A stretch of 64,000 nucleotides of DNA from Companilactobacillus zhachilii (GTDB lineage Bacteria > Bacillota > Bacilli > Lactobacillales > Lactobacillaceae). A model generated the notes under the pieces. That model saw nothing but the letters and a program-made list of their open reading frames with translations. It was not told the DNA's origin and made no database searches. Within the stretch, counting starts at the first letter, position 1. Each line of letters starts with the position of its first letter. A program made the position numbers and the translations under genes. The DNA lies in contig NZ_CP031933.2 of assembly GCF_003606365.2 (NCBI RefSeq), positions 1,054,001-1,118,000 of the forward strand, written 5' to 3'. Of this stretch, positions 7,414 to 16,501 are shown piece by piece.

Positions 7414-8011
7414 TGATTTTGATTATGATGACATTAAGCAAGGTTTAAAACGAGAAGATATTTTAAATCAAATGCAAGATACATTAAGCGATTTTCGCTA
7501 TGGACACTGTTTAAGAGTTGAAAAAGTTGCTCGTGGTTTAGCGGCTGAATATGGTGGAGATGTAAATCGAGCGGGTTTGGCAGGTCTGTTACATGATTAT
7601 GCTAAAGAACGTGATGATCAAGAATTCATCGATACAATTAAAAAACATGATTTAGATCCTGATTTGTTGAACTATAATAATGCAATTTGGCATGGAATTG
7701 TCGGTGCAGAGATTATCAAAGATGAATTAGGTATTTATGACGAGGATGTTTTAAATGCTATTAGACGGCATACAGTAGGTTCTACTAATATGACACAAGT
7801 TGATAAATGTGTTTTTGTTGGTGATTTTATTGAACCCGAACGTGATTTTCCAGGTATTGATGAAGCTAGAGCTTACGCCGAAAAATCACTTGATGCGGCA
7901 GTTGCCTTTGAATTGAAACATTCTGTACAACACTTAGTAGATAAAAATAGAACAATCTATCCCGCAACTTTTGTAAGTTACAATTATTGGATAGCAAAAG
8001 GAGAATTATAA
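7406..8011 (+). CDS. yqeK: HD-domain diadenosine tetraphosphatase YqeK
   Basis: The 201-residue HD-domain hydrolase has metal-binding motifs GHCLRVEKVA, LLHDYAKE, IWHGIVGAE and RRHTVGSTNM in the order of YqeK. Members hydrolyse Ap4A to two ADP. It overlaps nadD by 8 bases and is followed by rsfS one base after its stop, so translation is coupled. The nadD-yqeK-rsfS order is highly conserved in Firmicutes. Confidence 0.93.
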   Translation: MADDFDYDDIKQGLKREDILNQMQDTLSDFRYGHCLRVEKVARGLAAEYGGDVNRAGLAGLLHDYAKERDDQEFIDTIKKHDLDPDLLNYNNAIWHGIVGAEIIKDELGIYDEDVLNAIRRHTVGSTNMTQVDKCVFVGDFIEPERDFPGIDEARAYAEKSLDAAVAFELKHSVQHLVDKNRTIYPATFVSYNYWIAKGEL

Positions 8012-8012
8012 T

Positions 8013-8369
8013 TTGGACTCAAAAAAAATAATGGAAATTGCTGTGAAAGCAGCCGATGAAAAACATGCAAATGATATCAAAGTTTTAAATATCAGTGAAG
8101 TAAGTATCATGGCTGATTACTTTGTTATTATGGATGCTTCATCACAACGTCAAGTAGATGCCATCGTTCAATCAGTTTTGGACAATGCTGGTAAAAATGA
8201 TATTGAAATTGGTCACGTTGAAGGTAACCGTAACTCTGAATGGGTTTTAATTGATCTTCACGACGTTATTATCCATGTCTTTACGTCAGAACAACGTGAT
8301 TTCTACAATCTTGAAAAACTCTGGTCAAACGCTCCAGAAGTTGATATTTCAAATTTGGTAACTGAATAA
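8013..8369 (+). CDS. rsfS: Ribosomal silencing factor RsfS
   Basis: RsfS binds uL14 on the 50S subunit and blocks subunit joining under nutrient limitation. The 118-residue protein shows the family pattern: MADYFVIMDASSQRQVDAI, EGNRNSEWVLIDLHDVIIHVF and RDFYNLEKLW. The start is TTG 8013 with AAAGGAG about 8 bases upstream. Its TAA stop overlaps the ATG of the next gene as TAATG. Confidence 0.95.
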   Translation: MDSKKIMEIAVKAADEKHANDIKVLNISEVSIMADYFVIMDASSQRQVDAIVQSVLDNAGKNDIEIGHVEGNRNSEWVLIDLHDVIIHVFTSEQRDFYNLEKLWSNAPEVDISNLVTE

Positions 8370-9097
8370 TGATTTATAATTCATTTGCGCGTGTTTACAG
8401 TGAATTGATGGATGACTCACTTTATGCAAAATGGGCACAATATGTTGAAAATCAAGTTTCAGAAGGCAAAAGTCTGTTAGATGTAGCTTGTGGAACCGGT
8501 GATTTAACGATTTTACTGGCTGATAAATTTCAAGTTACCGGGACAGATTTGTCTGAAGAAATGCTAAAAATTGCAGCTGAGAAGGCTAAAAAAGCTAATA
8601 AGTCTATTCCATTTGAGCAAAGTAACATGATGGATCTGTATGATTTTGATAAGTTCGACGTCATTACTTGTTTCGATGATTCCATTTGTTATTTGCAAGA
8701 TGAAGATGAATTGGCCGTGGCTTTTAATCAAGCTTTTGAACACTTAAATGAAGGTGGAAAATACTTGTTTGATGCGCATTCTTTGTATCAAATGGATGAA
8801 GTTTTCCCAGGTTATATGTTCAATCATCGGACTGAAGATTCCGCTTTTATGTGGAATAGTTTTGAAGGTGAATATCCACATAGTATCGAGCATGAATTAA
8901 CGTTCTTTAATTGGAATGACAAAATCAAAGGTTACTCAGTCAATACTGAGTTGCATAAAGAGCGTACTTATCCGATTGAAACTTTTGTGATGATTTTGAA
9001 AGATATTGGTTTCAAAAATGTACAAGTTAGTGCTGATTTTGGAGAGTCAGATGTTCAAGACGATTCAACTCGTTGGTTCTTTGCTGCAGAAAAATAG
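8369..9097 (+). CDS. yqeM: SAM-dependent methyltransferase, YqeM-like
   Basis: The 242-residue class I methyltransferase has the SAM-binding motif LLDVACGTGDLTILLA and the acidic post-motif VTGTDLSEEML. It sits where yqeM lies in the conserved operon, between rsfS and tmcAL, but its substrate is unknown. It overlaps the rsfS stop by one base (TAATG) and is followed by tmcAL after 11 bases. The methyltransferase fold is clear; the biological role is not. Confidence 0.85.
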   Translation: MIYNSFARVYSELMDDSLYAKWAQYVENQVSEGKSLLDVACGTGDLTILLADKFQVTGTDLSEEMLKIAAEKAKKANKSIPFEQSNMMDLYDFDKFDVITCFDDSICYLQDEDELAVAFNQAFEHLNEGGKYLFDAHSLYQMDEVFPGYMFNHRTEDSAFMWNSFEGEYPHSIEHELTFFNWNDKIKGYSVNTELHKERTYPIETFVMILKDIGFKNVQVSADFGESDVQDDSTRWFFAAEK

Positions 9098-9108
9098 AGG
9101 ACTGGAAA

Positions 9109-10206
9109 ATGAAAGTTTATGGTTTAATTGCCGAATTTAATCCGTTTCACAATGGTCATAAATTGTTCGTTGATTCAATCAAACAAAAATATCACCCTGA
9201 TGTATTGATTGCCGTTATGTCTGGCAATTTTGTCCAGCGGGGTGATTTTGCGATTTTAGATAAATGGGATCGTGCTAAACTAGCTGTGGAATTGGGTGTC
9301 GATTTGGTGATTGAATTGCCAGTGGCGTATGCGGTTGAACCGGCCGAGTTATTTGCTAAAGGTGCAATTAAGTTGTTAGAGACTGCAAACATTGATACAT
9401 TGGTCTTTGGGACTGAGCAACAGGTGGATTTTGATACCATTGTTAAAAAAATATCACAAGTAGACGGTACCTTTAATCAGGATTATCAACAAAGTTCAGC
9501 CTTGAATTTGACTAATTATTATCAGTCGATGGGGATTGATGTTTCTAAGTTGCCTAATCAATTATTAGGATTAAACTATGTACAGCAAATTCAAAAACAA
9601 GCTTTAAAAATTAATGTTCAAACGATTCAACGCCTGCCAAGTGATTTTAGTGCAACTAAAGTTCGTCATCGTTTAGCCAACAATCAGTCTGTTACTGATT
9701 TGGTACCAGAGTTAACGCAAAAATTATTAGTCAGTCGTCCCACTGTAACTTGGAATAACTATTTTCCATTTTTTAAATATCGTATAACAAGTTCATCGGT
9801 AGAGGAGTTACATCAAATCTATCAAATGGTTGAAGGACTTGAATATAAATTGAAGAAAGAAATTGTTACGAGTGATAATTTTGAGCAGTTTCTTGAACAA
9901 GTTAAGTCAAAACGCTATACTATGGCTCGGCTAAGACGTTTAATGATCTATGTTTTGTTAAATGTTAAAGCCGATGAAATTAATAATGTGTACAAAAATA
10001 CTTATTTGAGAATATTAGGTTTTAACAAAACTGGTCAAAAGTATTTAAATGCTTTGAAGAAATCAGATGTTAATTTAATTACTCGAGTAGGAAAAAAAGA
10101 AAATAACATTCTTGATTTAGAAATTAGAGCTGATCGTATACGCCAGCTTGTGACTAATCAAGAAGAAAATTTTGGAAGAATGCCTTATATGAAAGGGGTA
10201 AATTAA
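9109..10206 (+). CDS. tmcAL: tRNA(Met) cytidine acetate ligase TmcAL
   Basis: TmcAL (formerly YlbM) uses acetate and ATP to form N4-acetylcytidine at the wobble base of elongator tRNA-Met. The 365-residue protein opens with the nucleotidyltransferase-like motif GLIAEFNPFHNGHKLF and continues MSGNFVQRGDFAI. ATG 9109 follows AGAGG; an upstream in-frame start lies within yqeM and would add non-conserved residues. Its stop overlaps the yceD start as TAATG. Confidence 0.94.
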   Translation: MKVYGLIAEFNPFHNGHKLFVDSIKQKYHPDVLIAVMSGNFVQRGDFAILDKWDRAKLAVELGVDLVIELPVAYAVEPAELFAKGAIKLLETANIDTLVFGTEQQVDFDTIVKKISQVDGTFNQDYQQSSALNLTNYYQSMGIDVSKLPNQLLGLNYVQQIQKQALKINVQTIQRLPSDFSATKVRHRLANNQSVTDLVPELTQKLLVSRPTVTWNNYFPFFKYRITSSSVEELHQIYQMVEGLEYKLKKEIVTSDNFEQFLEQVKSKRYTMARLRRLMIYVLLNVKADEINNVYKNTYLRILGFNKTGQKYLNALKKSDVNLITRVGKKENNILDLEIRADRIRQLVTNQEENFGRMPYMKGVN

Positions 10207-10760
10207 TGCTAAATTGGGATGTTCAAGATGTTCGCCGCTACAAAGACAAACCTTTTGAATTTGAAGAAAAACTCGATTTAACTGCTGAATTAAAGCAACG
10301 TTCAAGTGATGTCTTGGACGCAACAGTCGTTGAAGTTAAAGGGCAATTGTTTAACGACAATGGTCTGGTGATTTCTGATGTGAAGGTTAAGACAACTTTG
10401 AAGGTGCCTTCAACCAGAAGTCTATTACCAGTTGAATTACCATTAGATATTAGAATCAATGAAGCCTATAACATTGATAATGTCGATACTGAAGAATTGG
10501 AAGATTATAATATTGTTTTACCAATCGATGAAGAGGACCCAACAATCAATGTCTATGAGTCAATTATTGATAATATTTTGTTGAGTATTCCGCAAAAGGT
10601 TTTAACTAAGAAGGAAGCTGAAGAAAATATTATGCCTTCTGGTAAGAACTGGGAAGTTATCTCAGAAGATGATTTCAAGAAGCAAAAAGAGGAAGAGCAT
10701 GTTAATCCTGAATTTGCTAAATTAAAAGATTTATTTAAAAATAATAACGATGAGGAGTAG
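10206..10760 (+). CDS. yceD: DUF177 / YceD-family protein
   Basis: The 184-residue acidic DUF177 protein belongs to a family linked to large-subunit rRNA accumulation. Seen here are the EFEEKLDLT region, a central beta-rich stretch and an acidic C-terminus (DLFKNNNDEE). In many bacteria rpmF (bL32) follows immediately; here a terminator follows instead, overlapping the last codons. It is translationally coupled to tmcAL by a one-base overlap. Confidence 0.88.
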   Translation: MLNWDVQDVRRYKDKPFEFEEKLDLTAELKQRSSDVLDATVVEVKGQLFNDNGLVISDVKVKTTLKVPSTRSLLPVELPLDIRINEAYNIDNVDTEELEDYNIVLPIDEEDPTINVYESIIDNILLSIPQKVLTKKEAEENIMPSGKNWEVISEDDFKKQKEEEHVNPEFAKLKDLFKNNNDEE

Positions 10761-10780
10761 TTTTTATATACTCCTTTTTT
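10753..10780 (+). terminator. Terminator overlapping the yceD stop codon
   Basis: The stem AGGAGTA / TACTCCT with a 9-base loop and T run has its 5' arm inside the last yceD codons. Translating ribosomes would cover that arm until release. Confidence 0.8.
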
Positions 10781-10831
10781 ATTTTTTTGTTAAGATGAAT
10801 ATGTGAACAAAAATCGGAGGTAATTATTATA

Positions 10832-12256
10832 ATGGCGAAACCACAAATTGGTGTTATCGGTATGGCTGTCATGGGTAAGAATCTTGCCCTAAATATTGAA
10901 AGTCGCGGATATGAAGTTGCTATCTATAACCGTACAGGTTCAAAGACTAAGGCGGTTGTTGAAGAGCATCCAGAAAAGAAATTAGTACCAAGTTATACAA
11001 TTGAGGATTTTGTAGACTCACTAGAAAAACCACGTCGTATCATGATGATGGTTAAGGCTGGTGCTGGTACTGATGCTGTTATCAAACAATTACTACCTTT
11101 ACTAGATAAAGGTGATGTTTTGATTGATGGTGGTAACACATTCTTCGAAGATACTATGGAACGTAATGCACGCTTAGATAAATCAGGTATTAACTTTATT
11201 GGTATGGGTGTTTCTGGTGGTGAACTAGGTGCCCTAAAAGGACCTTCATTGATGCCCGGTGGTCAAAAAGAAGCTTATGATTTAGTTGCTCCTATTTTGG
11301 AACAAATTTCAGCTAAAGCTGACGAAGACGGTGCTCCATGTGTTACATATATCGGACCTAACGGTGCTGGTCACTATGTAAAGATGGTCCACAATGGTAT
11401 CGAATACGGCGATATGGAATTAATTTCAGAAAGTTACAACTTGTTGAAGCACTTGTTTAACAATGATGTTAACAAGATTGCTGATGTCTTCAATGACTGG
11501 AACAAGGGTGAACTTTCAAGTTACTTGATTGATATCACTGCTCAAATCTTAACAAGAAAAGACGACGAAGGCTCAGATGACTACATCGTCAACAAGATTA
11601 TGGATAAAGCTGGTAACAAGGGTACTGGTAAGTGGAGTTCACAAAGTGCTCTAGAACTTGGTGTTCCACAATCATTGATTACTGAATCTGTTTACTCACG
11701 TTACGTTTCAGCTTATAAAGACGAACGTGTTAAGGCAAGCAAGGTTCTTCCAGCACCTACTAACACTCCTGAAATCAAGAATGTTGATGAATTAGTTGCT
11801 AAGATTCGTAAGGCTTTGTACTTCAGTAAGATCATCAGTTATGCTCAAGGATTTGCACAAATGAAAGCTGCTTCAGATAACTACGATTGGGACCTTAACT
11901 ATGGTAAAATCGCTCAAATCTGGCGTGCTGGTTGTATCATTCGTGCTCAATTCTTGCAAAAGATTACTGATGCTTACGACGAAGATCCAAAACTAGACAA
12001 CTTACTATTAAACGATTACTTTAAGGGTATCGTTGAAGAATATCAATCAGATGTTCGTGACGTTGTTAGTTACGCCGTTCAAGCAGGAATCCCAGTTTCA
12101 GGTTTCATGGCTGCTATTTCATACTATGATCAATATCGTTCAGAAGTATTGCCTGCTAACTTGATTCAAGCTCAAAGAGATTACTTTGGTGCTCATACTT
12201 ATGAGAGAAATGATAAACCAGGTATTTTCCACTATACTTGGTATGAAGAACAATAA
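10832..12256 (+). CDS. gnd: 6-phosphogluconate dehydrogenase, decarboxylating
   Basis: Gnd oxidises 6-phosphogluconate to ribulose 5-phosphate with release of CO2, the second NADPH step of the oxidative pentose phosphate pathway and central to heterofermentative lactobacilli. The 474-residue protein has the dinucleotide motif [17 protein letters not shown], the substrate motif [21 protein letters not shown] and the catalytic region [21 protein letters not shown] at 10815-10820 serves ATG 10832. Codon use looks highly adapted and the gene forms its own unit. Confidence 0.97.
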   Translation: MAKPQIGVIGMAVMGKNLALNIESRGYEVAIYNRTGSKTKAVVEEHPEKKLVPSYTIEDFVDSLEKPRRIMMMVKAGAGTDAVIKQLLPLLDKGDVLIDGGNTFFEDTMERNARLDKSGINFIGMGVSGGELGALKGPSLMPGGQKEAYDLVAPILEQISAKADEDGAPCVTYIGPNGAGHYVKMVHNGIEYGDMELISESYNLLKHLFNNDVNKIADVFNDWNKGELSSYLIDITAQILTRKDDEGSDDYIVNKIMDKAGNKGTGKWSSQSALELGVPQSLITESVYSRYVSAYKDERVKASKVLPAPTNTPEIKNVDELVAKIRKALYFSKIISYAQGFAQMKAASDNYDWDLNYGKIAQIWRAGCIIRAQFLQKITDAYDEDPKLDNLLLNDYFKGIVEEYQSDVRDVVSYAVQAGIPVSGFMAAISYYDQYRSEVLPANLIQAQRDYFGAHTYERNDKPGIFHYTWYEEQ

Positions 12257-12288
12257 TTTTATTTTGAGATTAAATAGTTAATGACGAG

Positions 12289-12325
12289 AACCTCCATTTC
12301 GAAATGTTGAAGTGGAGGTTTTTGT
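12289..12325 (+). terminator. Rho-independent terminator of gnd
   Basis: The stem aacctcca / tggaggtt, continued by ttc / gaa, is followed by a T run. The locus 3 repeat starts only a few bases later. Confidence 0.85.
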
Positions 12326-12331
12326 TTGGGT

Positions 12332-12507
12332 GCCGCCTCCAGGAACAAGAAATTTAGGTCGCTATGGGGACCGACTGGAGCCAAGGTCTCCAGTCTCGAT
12401 TTTGAACCTCGCAAGGTACGCGAGTTTCAAAAGTCGTCCCGTGGTGTAATGGCTAAAGCCATTACACCACCTGCACAGTGACCTAAATTTCTTGTTCCTT
12501 CCGGCTA
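12332..12507 (+). repeat. Structured repeat unit, locus 3 left
   Basis: P1 is a perfect 20-bp pairing (aggaacaaga... with ...tcttgttcct). P2 is GACTGGAG / CTCCAGTC with loop CCAAGGT. P3 is GAACCTCGC / GCGAGTTTC with the conserved single mismatch. P4 is a perfect 13-bp stem (GTGGTGTAATGGC / GCCATTACACCAC) with loop TAAA. This copy is a good reference for the family. Confidence 0.88.
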
Positions 12508-12695
12508 AGTTGTTCGTTGATTTTTATAAGAATAATTTTGAATATTTGATATGACTAATGTTTTTTTATAAAAACTAAGGCTAAATCTTAGTTTGGGATT
12601 TTCAATCTTTAGAAGTAGATAAAAAATGTTAATGTGTTTTATTAATATATTTCGATACAAAATTATTAGTTTTAAAGGATTTAGTTAAAATAGAT

Positions 12696-12873
12696 TAGTC
12701 GGAAGAATCGGGAAATAGTTACTGGCTGTGAAAGTGGCGTTACGGCTTTAGCCGTTACACCACCGGGCGTGTTTGGAGACTCGCGAACTTTGCGAGGCTT
12801 CAAACCGAGGTATGAGACCTTGGCTCATACCGGTCCGCATAGCCAGTAACTATTTCCCGATTCTGGAGACGGC
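12696..12873 (-). repeat. Structured repeat unit, locus 3 right
   Basis: Read on the minus strand the unit starts GCCGTCTCCAG and ends TTCCGACTA. P1 is a perfect 22-bp stem (agaatcggga... with ...tcccgattct). P2 is GGTATGAG / CTCATACC. P4 has loop CTAAAG. Its variants GCGGACC and ACGCCCGG distinguish it from left-hand units and match the single unit at locus 4. Confidence 0.88.
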
Positions 12874-13064
12874 AACAACCAACAATTTTAATCTTTAAAC
12901 ACAATATTTTTACTGTTTTAAAAAAATAAAAATTAAAGCTTGTCTTCTTTTAATTTTTGCTATATGTTAAAATCATTAATGCATTGCCAACAACGTGACA
13001 TATTCAAAATAATGATTAAGCTATAATTAAAGATAATTTAATATTTTATATATAGGAGATACGT

Positions 13065-13751
13065 ATGGCTAAAATACTTGTTATTGAAGACGAAGAGAAC
13101 ATGGCAAAATTCGTTCAACTTGAACTTCAACATGAGAATTATGAAGTAACTGTTGAACGTGACGGTAGAACCGGTCTTGAAGCTGCGTTATCTGAAGATT
13201 GGGACTTGATCCTACTTGATTTAATGCTTCCTGAATTGAACGGTATCGAAGTTTGTCGTCGAATTCGTCAAGAAAAAAATACTCCAATTATTATGATGAC
13301 TGCGCGTGATTCAATCATCGATCGTGTATCTGGTTTGGACCATGGTGCTGATGATTATATCGTTAAGCCATTTGCAATTGAAGAATTACTAGCTCGCATT
13401 CGGGCATTATTAAGACGCATTGATTTAGATATTGATGTAACAAGAAACAATGATCAAGTTCTTAAATATAAGAATCTTGTGATTGATAAAACTACGCAAA
13501 CATTGAAACGTAACGGTGAAGTGATTGACCTAACTCGTCGTGAATATGATTTGTTGAGTGCTTTAATGGAAAATGTGGGAACAGTTTTAAGTCGTGATGA
13601 CTTATTGGAACGTGTTTGGGGAACTGGTTCTTCAACTGAAACTAATGTTGTTGATGTTTATATCAAGTATTTACGAAATAAGATTGACCGCGCTGGTGCT
13701 CCAAGTTATATCTCAACTGTTCGTGGTAAAGGATACGTGATGCGTCGATGA
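13065..13751 (+). CDS. OmpR-family response regulator
   Basis: This DNA-binding response regulator pairs with the kinase encoded just downstream. The receiver domain (about 1-120) has the acidic pocket E8/D9, the phospho-acceptor D52 (LLDLMLPE), T79 and K101 (VKPF). A winged-helix domain (about 130-228) ends in VRGKGYVMRR. Similarity is to the ArlR/CsrR branch. AGGAG at 13054-13058 serves ATG 13065, and TATAAT at 13022-13027 is a likely -10. The stop overlaps the kinase start (ATGA). Its regulon cannot be told from sequence. Confidence 0.92.
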   Translation: MAKILVIEDEENMAKFVQLELQHENYEVTVERDGRTGLEAALSEDWDLILLDLMLPELNGIEVCRRIRQEKNTPIIMMTARDSIIDRVSGLDHGADDYIVKPFAIEELLARIRALLRRIDLDIDVTRNNDQVLKYKNLVIDKTTQTLKRNGEVIDLTRREYDLLSALMENVGTVLSRDDLLERVWGTGSSTETNVVDVYIKYLRNKIDRAGAPSYISTVRGKGYVMRR

Positions 13752-14851
13752 GAATCTCGATAAGATTTAAATGGACGGCATTGATTTCAATCGTTATTTT
13801 GATGGCATACATTTTTGTCGGTGTCTTAGCAATGAGAACGGTACAAAGTGTTGCTTCAGTCAATGAAATCCATTCATTTACAACAAAATTGATTATTGGC
13901 GGAATTGTAGTCTTTATTTTAGGAGTCGTGTTAACCTTTTATGCGGTCACATTAGTCTTGAATGATTTGAGAAAAGTCAACAAGACAATTGATGATTTGA
14001 ATAAAAAACCAGATTCAGACTCACGTATTAAATTACGTAAAAGAAATGATGAAATTTATGATTTGACAGTTAATATCAATAAGATGTTAGACCGAATGCA
14101 AGCATATACTAATCAGCAAAAGGAATTCGTGGAAGATGTTTCACATGAACTTCGGACGCCGGTGGCTGTGCTTGAGGGTCATTTGAGTATGTTACAACGT
14201 TGGGGCAAAGATGATCCAGAAGTATTAAATGATTCAATCAACTCATCCTTGCAAGAGTTGAAGCGAATGCAATCCTTGATTCAAGAGATGCTAGATCTTA
14301 CACGTGTTGAACAGATCGACAGTGCATATTTGGAACAGACAACAGAAGTTAAGCCCATGTTTACGCAAGTATACAATGACTTTAAAATGTTGCATCCAGA
14401 TTTTGTGATCAATTTTGATGACGATATCCGAGAGGGTAGTGAAGTTAAGATCTATCGTAATCATTTGGAGCAAGTATTGGTGATTTTGCTGGATAATGCT
14501 TTTAAGTATTCAGCGGATCGCAAAGAAATTAATTTAGCAGCATCAACTAATTCAGCTTTATTAGAAGTGGTTGTTCAAGATTATGGCCTAGGAATCGCCA
14601 AAAACGACCTTAAACGCATTTTTAATCGATTCTACAGAGTTGACAAAGCACGTTCAAGAAAGCGTGGAGGTAACGGTTTAGGGCTTTCTATTGCTAAACG
14701 TTTGATTGAGATCTATCACGGTAGCTTGGAAGTTGAAAGTGTCGTTGGATCAGGAACGGTTTTCAAAATTGAATTACCATTAATTCAAAAAGTTCCAAAA
14801 GATACTGAAAAAGATTCTACAAGTGATAAAGAGACCACAACAAAAAAGTAA
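13748..14851 (+). CDS. Sensor histidine kinase with a very short external loop
   Basis: The 367-residue membrane kinase has two helices (about 8-30 and 47-70) with only some 16 residues between them, then a HAMP region, the phospho-accepting H133 (VSHELRTP), the N box (LLDNAFKYS) and G boxes (DYGLGIAKND, RGGNGLGLSIAKR). ArlS-type kinases normally have a sizeable extracellular domain. Such a short loop resembles intramembrane-sensing kinases that take their signal from the membrane or a partner protein. It overlaps the regulator gene by 4 bases. Confidence 0.92.
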   Translation: MRISIRFKWTALISIVILMAYIFVGVLAMRTVQSVASVNEIHSFTTKLIIGGIVVFILGVVLTFYAVTLVLNDLRKVNKTIDDLNKKPDSDSRIKLRKRNDEIYDLTVNINKMLDRMQAYTNQQKEFVEDVSHELRTPVAVLEGHLSMLQRWGKDDPEVLNDSINSSLQELKRMQSLIQEMLDLTRVEQIDSAYLEQTTEVKPMFTQVYNDFKMLHPDFVINFDDDIREGSEVKIYRNHLEQVLVILLDNAFKYSADRKEINLAASTNSALLEVVVQDYGLGIAKNDLKRIFNRFYRVDKARSRKRGGNGLGLSIAKRLIEIYHGSLEVESVVGSGTVFKIELPLIQKVPKDTEKDSTSDKETTTKK

Positions 14852-14877
14852 TTCTCTAATCGGGAGTTACTTTTTTT
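14846..14877 (+). terminator. Terminator of the two-component operon
   Basis: The stem aagtaattctc / gggagttactt, with G-U pairs, is followed by seven T and overlaps the kinase stop codon. Confidence 0.8.
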
Positions 14878-14894
14878 GTCGTTTGGGGACAATT

Positions 14895-14921
14895 TTGGTT
14901 CTACAAACAAAAAGGTATAAT
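14895..14921 (+). promoter_or_regulatory. Promoter of the lipoprotein gene
   Basis: A consensus -10 TATAAT at 14916-14921 is preceded by TTGGTT at 14895-14900 with a short 15-base spacer. The G-rich ribosome site and ATG 14951 follow at the right distance. Confidence 0.55.
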
Positions 14922-14950
14922 ATAAAAGACAAGTTATTGGGGGGAAGATC

Positions 14951-15919
14951 ATGAAAAGAACAGGACTAGCTGTCATTTTTTTAAGTTTGCTGCTACTAAT
15001 CGTTGGTTGTGGCAAGGTCACGACTAGTCAGAAAAGTGATCAGAAGCATAAGGTGATTGAAAAAACGATTGATTATGCGAAGTTGAGCGATTCTGAACAA
15101 TCAGAAATGACGTTTATTTTTACTAAGAATAGTGACTCTTCAGCAGTAGACTTAAAAGTAATCAACCGAACAAGTAAAAATGTAACCTTCAATGGTAATA
15201 AATTTTTGCTAATTTATCCCAAAAAATCACAAATTGATTCGACCGATGGGCGAACAATTAAAATTGGGTCAAATAGTACTAAGACATTTACGAATTTGTT
15301 TGAAGATTTAAATAGTGCTGATTTTTCAACAATTGGATTGTATTGTTATAAAAATAATCATAATAAATTAGCTTATAGTGAGGCCAACAGTAGTTCGTCT
15401 AAGTCAACTAATTTAAAAGATGAGAGCTTACAAAAAGCTTATAAAAAGGCTGCGGCAAAAGAAAAAGTTCCTGACAGTAAACGCTCAAACGGTCGAAATG
15501 ATACTGAACGCCAAAATTCAGTACCCAATGGTCAAATTACTAGTGGACAACAAGCGGTAGCATTGATTCAAAGTTTGAATGGCCCGGCTCCACAAGGTAC
15601 ATCCTATACATTTATGACTGATGGATCTTCTGGTACCAACGGCGCGGTTAAGACAAACGATGGTCAGATGGTCTTTTGGGTCAGATTGTTTGAAAGTGGC
15701 AATGGGGTTGCGATAACAGTCGATGATTGGACCGTTTTCCCTAACCGAACAGTAATTCATCAAGCACCACCAGAAGTTGGCGAACCAAGTAACAATCGCA
15801 GTAATGATAGCAATTTGAATGATTCAGATAATGACTCGGATGATAGTTCATTAAATGATGATGCAGGTAGTGATACTACTGATACCAATGATAATTACGA
15901 CACTGATAATTTGAATTAA
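14951..15919 (+). CDS. Lipoprotein with an acidic low-complexity tail
   Basis: The 322-residue protein has a signal peptide ending in the lipobox LIVGC (acylated Cys20). A beta-rich region (about 45-135) follows, with a motif like extracellular immunoglobulin-type domains (DLKVINRTSKNVTFNGNKF). Then come a Ser/Lys-rich linker, a second folded segment (about 195-270, NGQITSGQQAVALIQSL to DDWTVFPNRTV), and a C-terminal 45 residues that are almost only Asn, Asp, Ser and Thr. No function is recognised. It is monocistronic and lies between the two-component operon and an amidase. Confidence 0.85.
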   Translation: MKRTGLAVIFLSLLLLIVGCGKVTTSQKSDQKHKVIEKTIDYAKLSDSEQSEMTFIFTKNSDSSAVDLKVINRTSKNVTFNGNKFLLIYPKKSQIDSTDGRTIKIGSNSTKTFTNLFEDLNSADFSTIGLYCYKNNHNKLAYSEANSSSSKSTNLKDESLQKAYKKAAAKEKVPDSKRSNGRNDTERQNSVPNGQITSGQQAVALIQSLNGPAPQGTSYTFMTDGSSGTNGAVKTNDGQMVFWVRLFESGNGVAITVDDWTVFPNRTVIHQAPPEVGEPSNNRSNDSNLNDSDNDSDDSSLNDDAGSDTTDTNDNYDTDNLN

Positions 15920-15970
15920 AACAATCACTCGTTTCTTGGCTTTTATCTAAGAACTATTAGATAGTGATAT

Positions 15971-16155
15971 GCCGTCTCCAGATTCAGACAGTGGTCACTG
16001 ACGGTGCGGAACGGTCCGAGCCACGGTCTCGGACCTCGGTTTAAGCCTTGCAAGTTCGGCAAGTCTTAAACGCGCCCGGTGCTGTAAGAACGACAAAAGC
16101 GGTCGTCCTAACACCACTTTCACTGTCATTGACCACTGTCCGAATCTTCCGACTA
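15971..16155 (+). repeat. Structured repeat unit, locus 4 (right-type variant)
   Basis: The single unit runs from GCCGTCTCCAG to TTCCGACTA. P1 pairs agattc-gacagtggtca with tgaccactgtc-gaatct with a few mismatches. P2 is GGTCCGAG / CTCGGACC with loop CCACGGT. P3 is AAGCCTTGC / GGCAAGTCTT. P4 has an enlarged loop. The ends and inner motifs GCGGAAC and GCGCCCGG match the right-hand unit of locus 3, though no partner is visible here. Confidence 0.85.
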
Positions 16156-16501
16156 GTTCTTTATTAACTCAAGAATAGCTTGATATTTCAAATATTTTTC
16201 ATGGCTTTTATTTACCGTCTTGATAGGATTTGGGGACAATCATGCTATTAAAATATTTATCTGTATCAGAATAAATTCTTATCAGACTAATTTGAAAACA
16301 GACCCTAGTTTGTTTGTTATTTTTAGACATAATGATATTGAACTAGGAATATAAAAAATGATTCAAAATCACATTAAAAAAAATAACTCGCACTGTGAGT
16401 GTTGTTATGTGTTAAGTTATCGTTACAGACTTTGAATTGAATTGAAAACTCCCGAATTCCCGAGTAAGTTAGGTTATAGAAGTATTAGGGGGAAAATAAA
16501 A
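16156..16501. other. AT-rich intergenic stretch before the amidase gene
   Basis: These 346 bases contain no supported gene. A possible 11-codon frame near 16242 lacks convincing support. An interrupted inverted repeat (ccctagttt... / ...aactagg) lies around 16305-16350. No clear promoter could be chosen for the amidase. Confidence 0.5.

Larger units (their letters stand above)
12332..12873. mobile_element. Composite inverted-pair element, locus 3
   Basis: A forward unit (12332-12507) and a reverse unit (12696-12873) flank a 188-base AT-rich spacer. The outer ends are GCCGCCTCCAGGA and TCTGGAGACGGC. Part of the spacer (about 12531-12560) recurs at locus 6 with one mismatch in 29 bases, so spacer and units appear to have spread together. 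No coding sequence is present. This is the cleanest composite in the window. Confidence 0.55.

Noticed and set aside
12332..12873. Composite elements as IS200/IS605 or other autonomous insertion sequences
   Set aside because: They are under 550 bp and encode no transposase; only a non-autonomous origin is possible.
16242..16277. An 11-codon frame upstream of the amidase
   Set aside because: It is short and its context is weak; nothing distinguishes it from chance.
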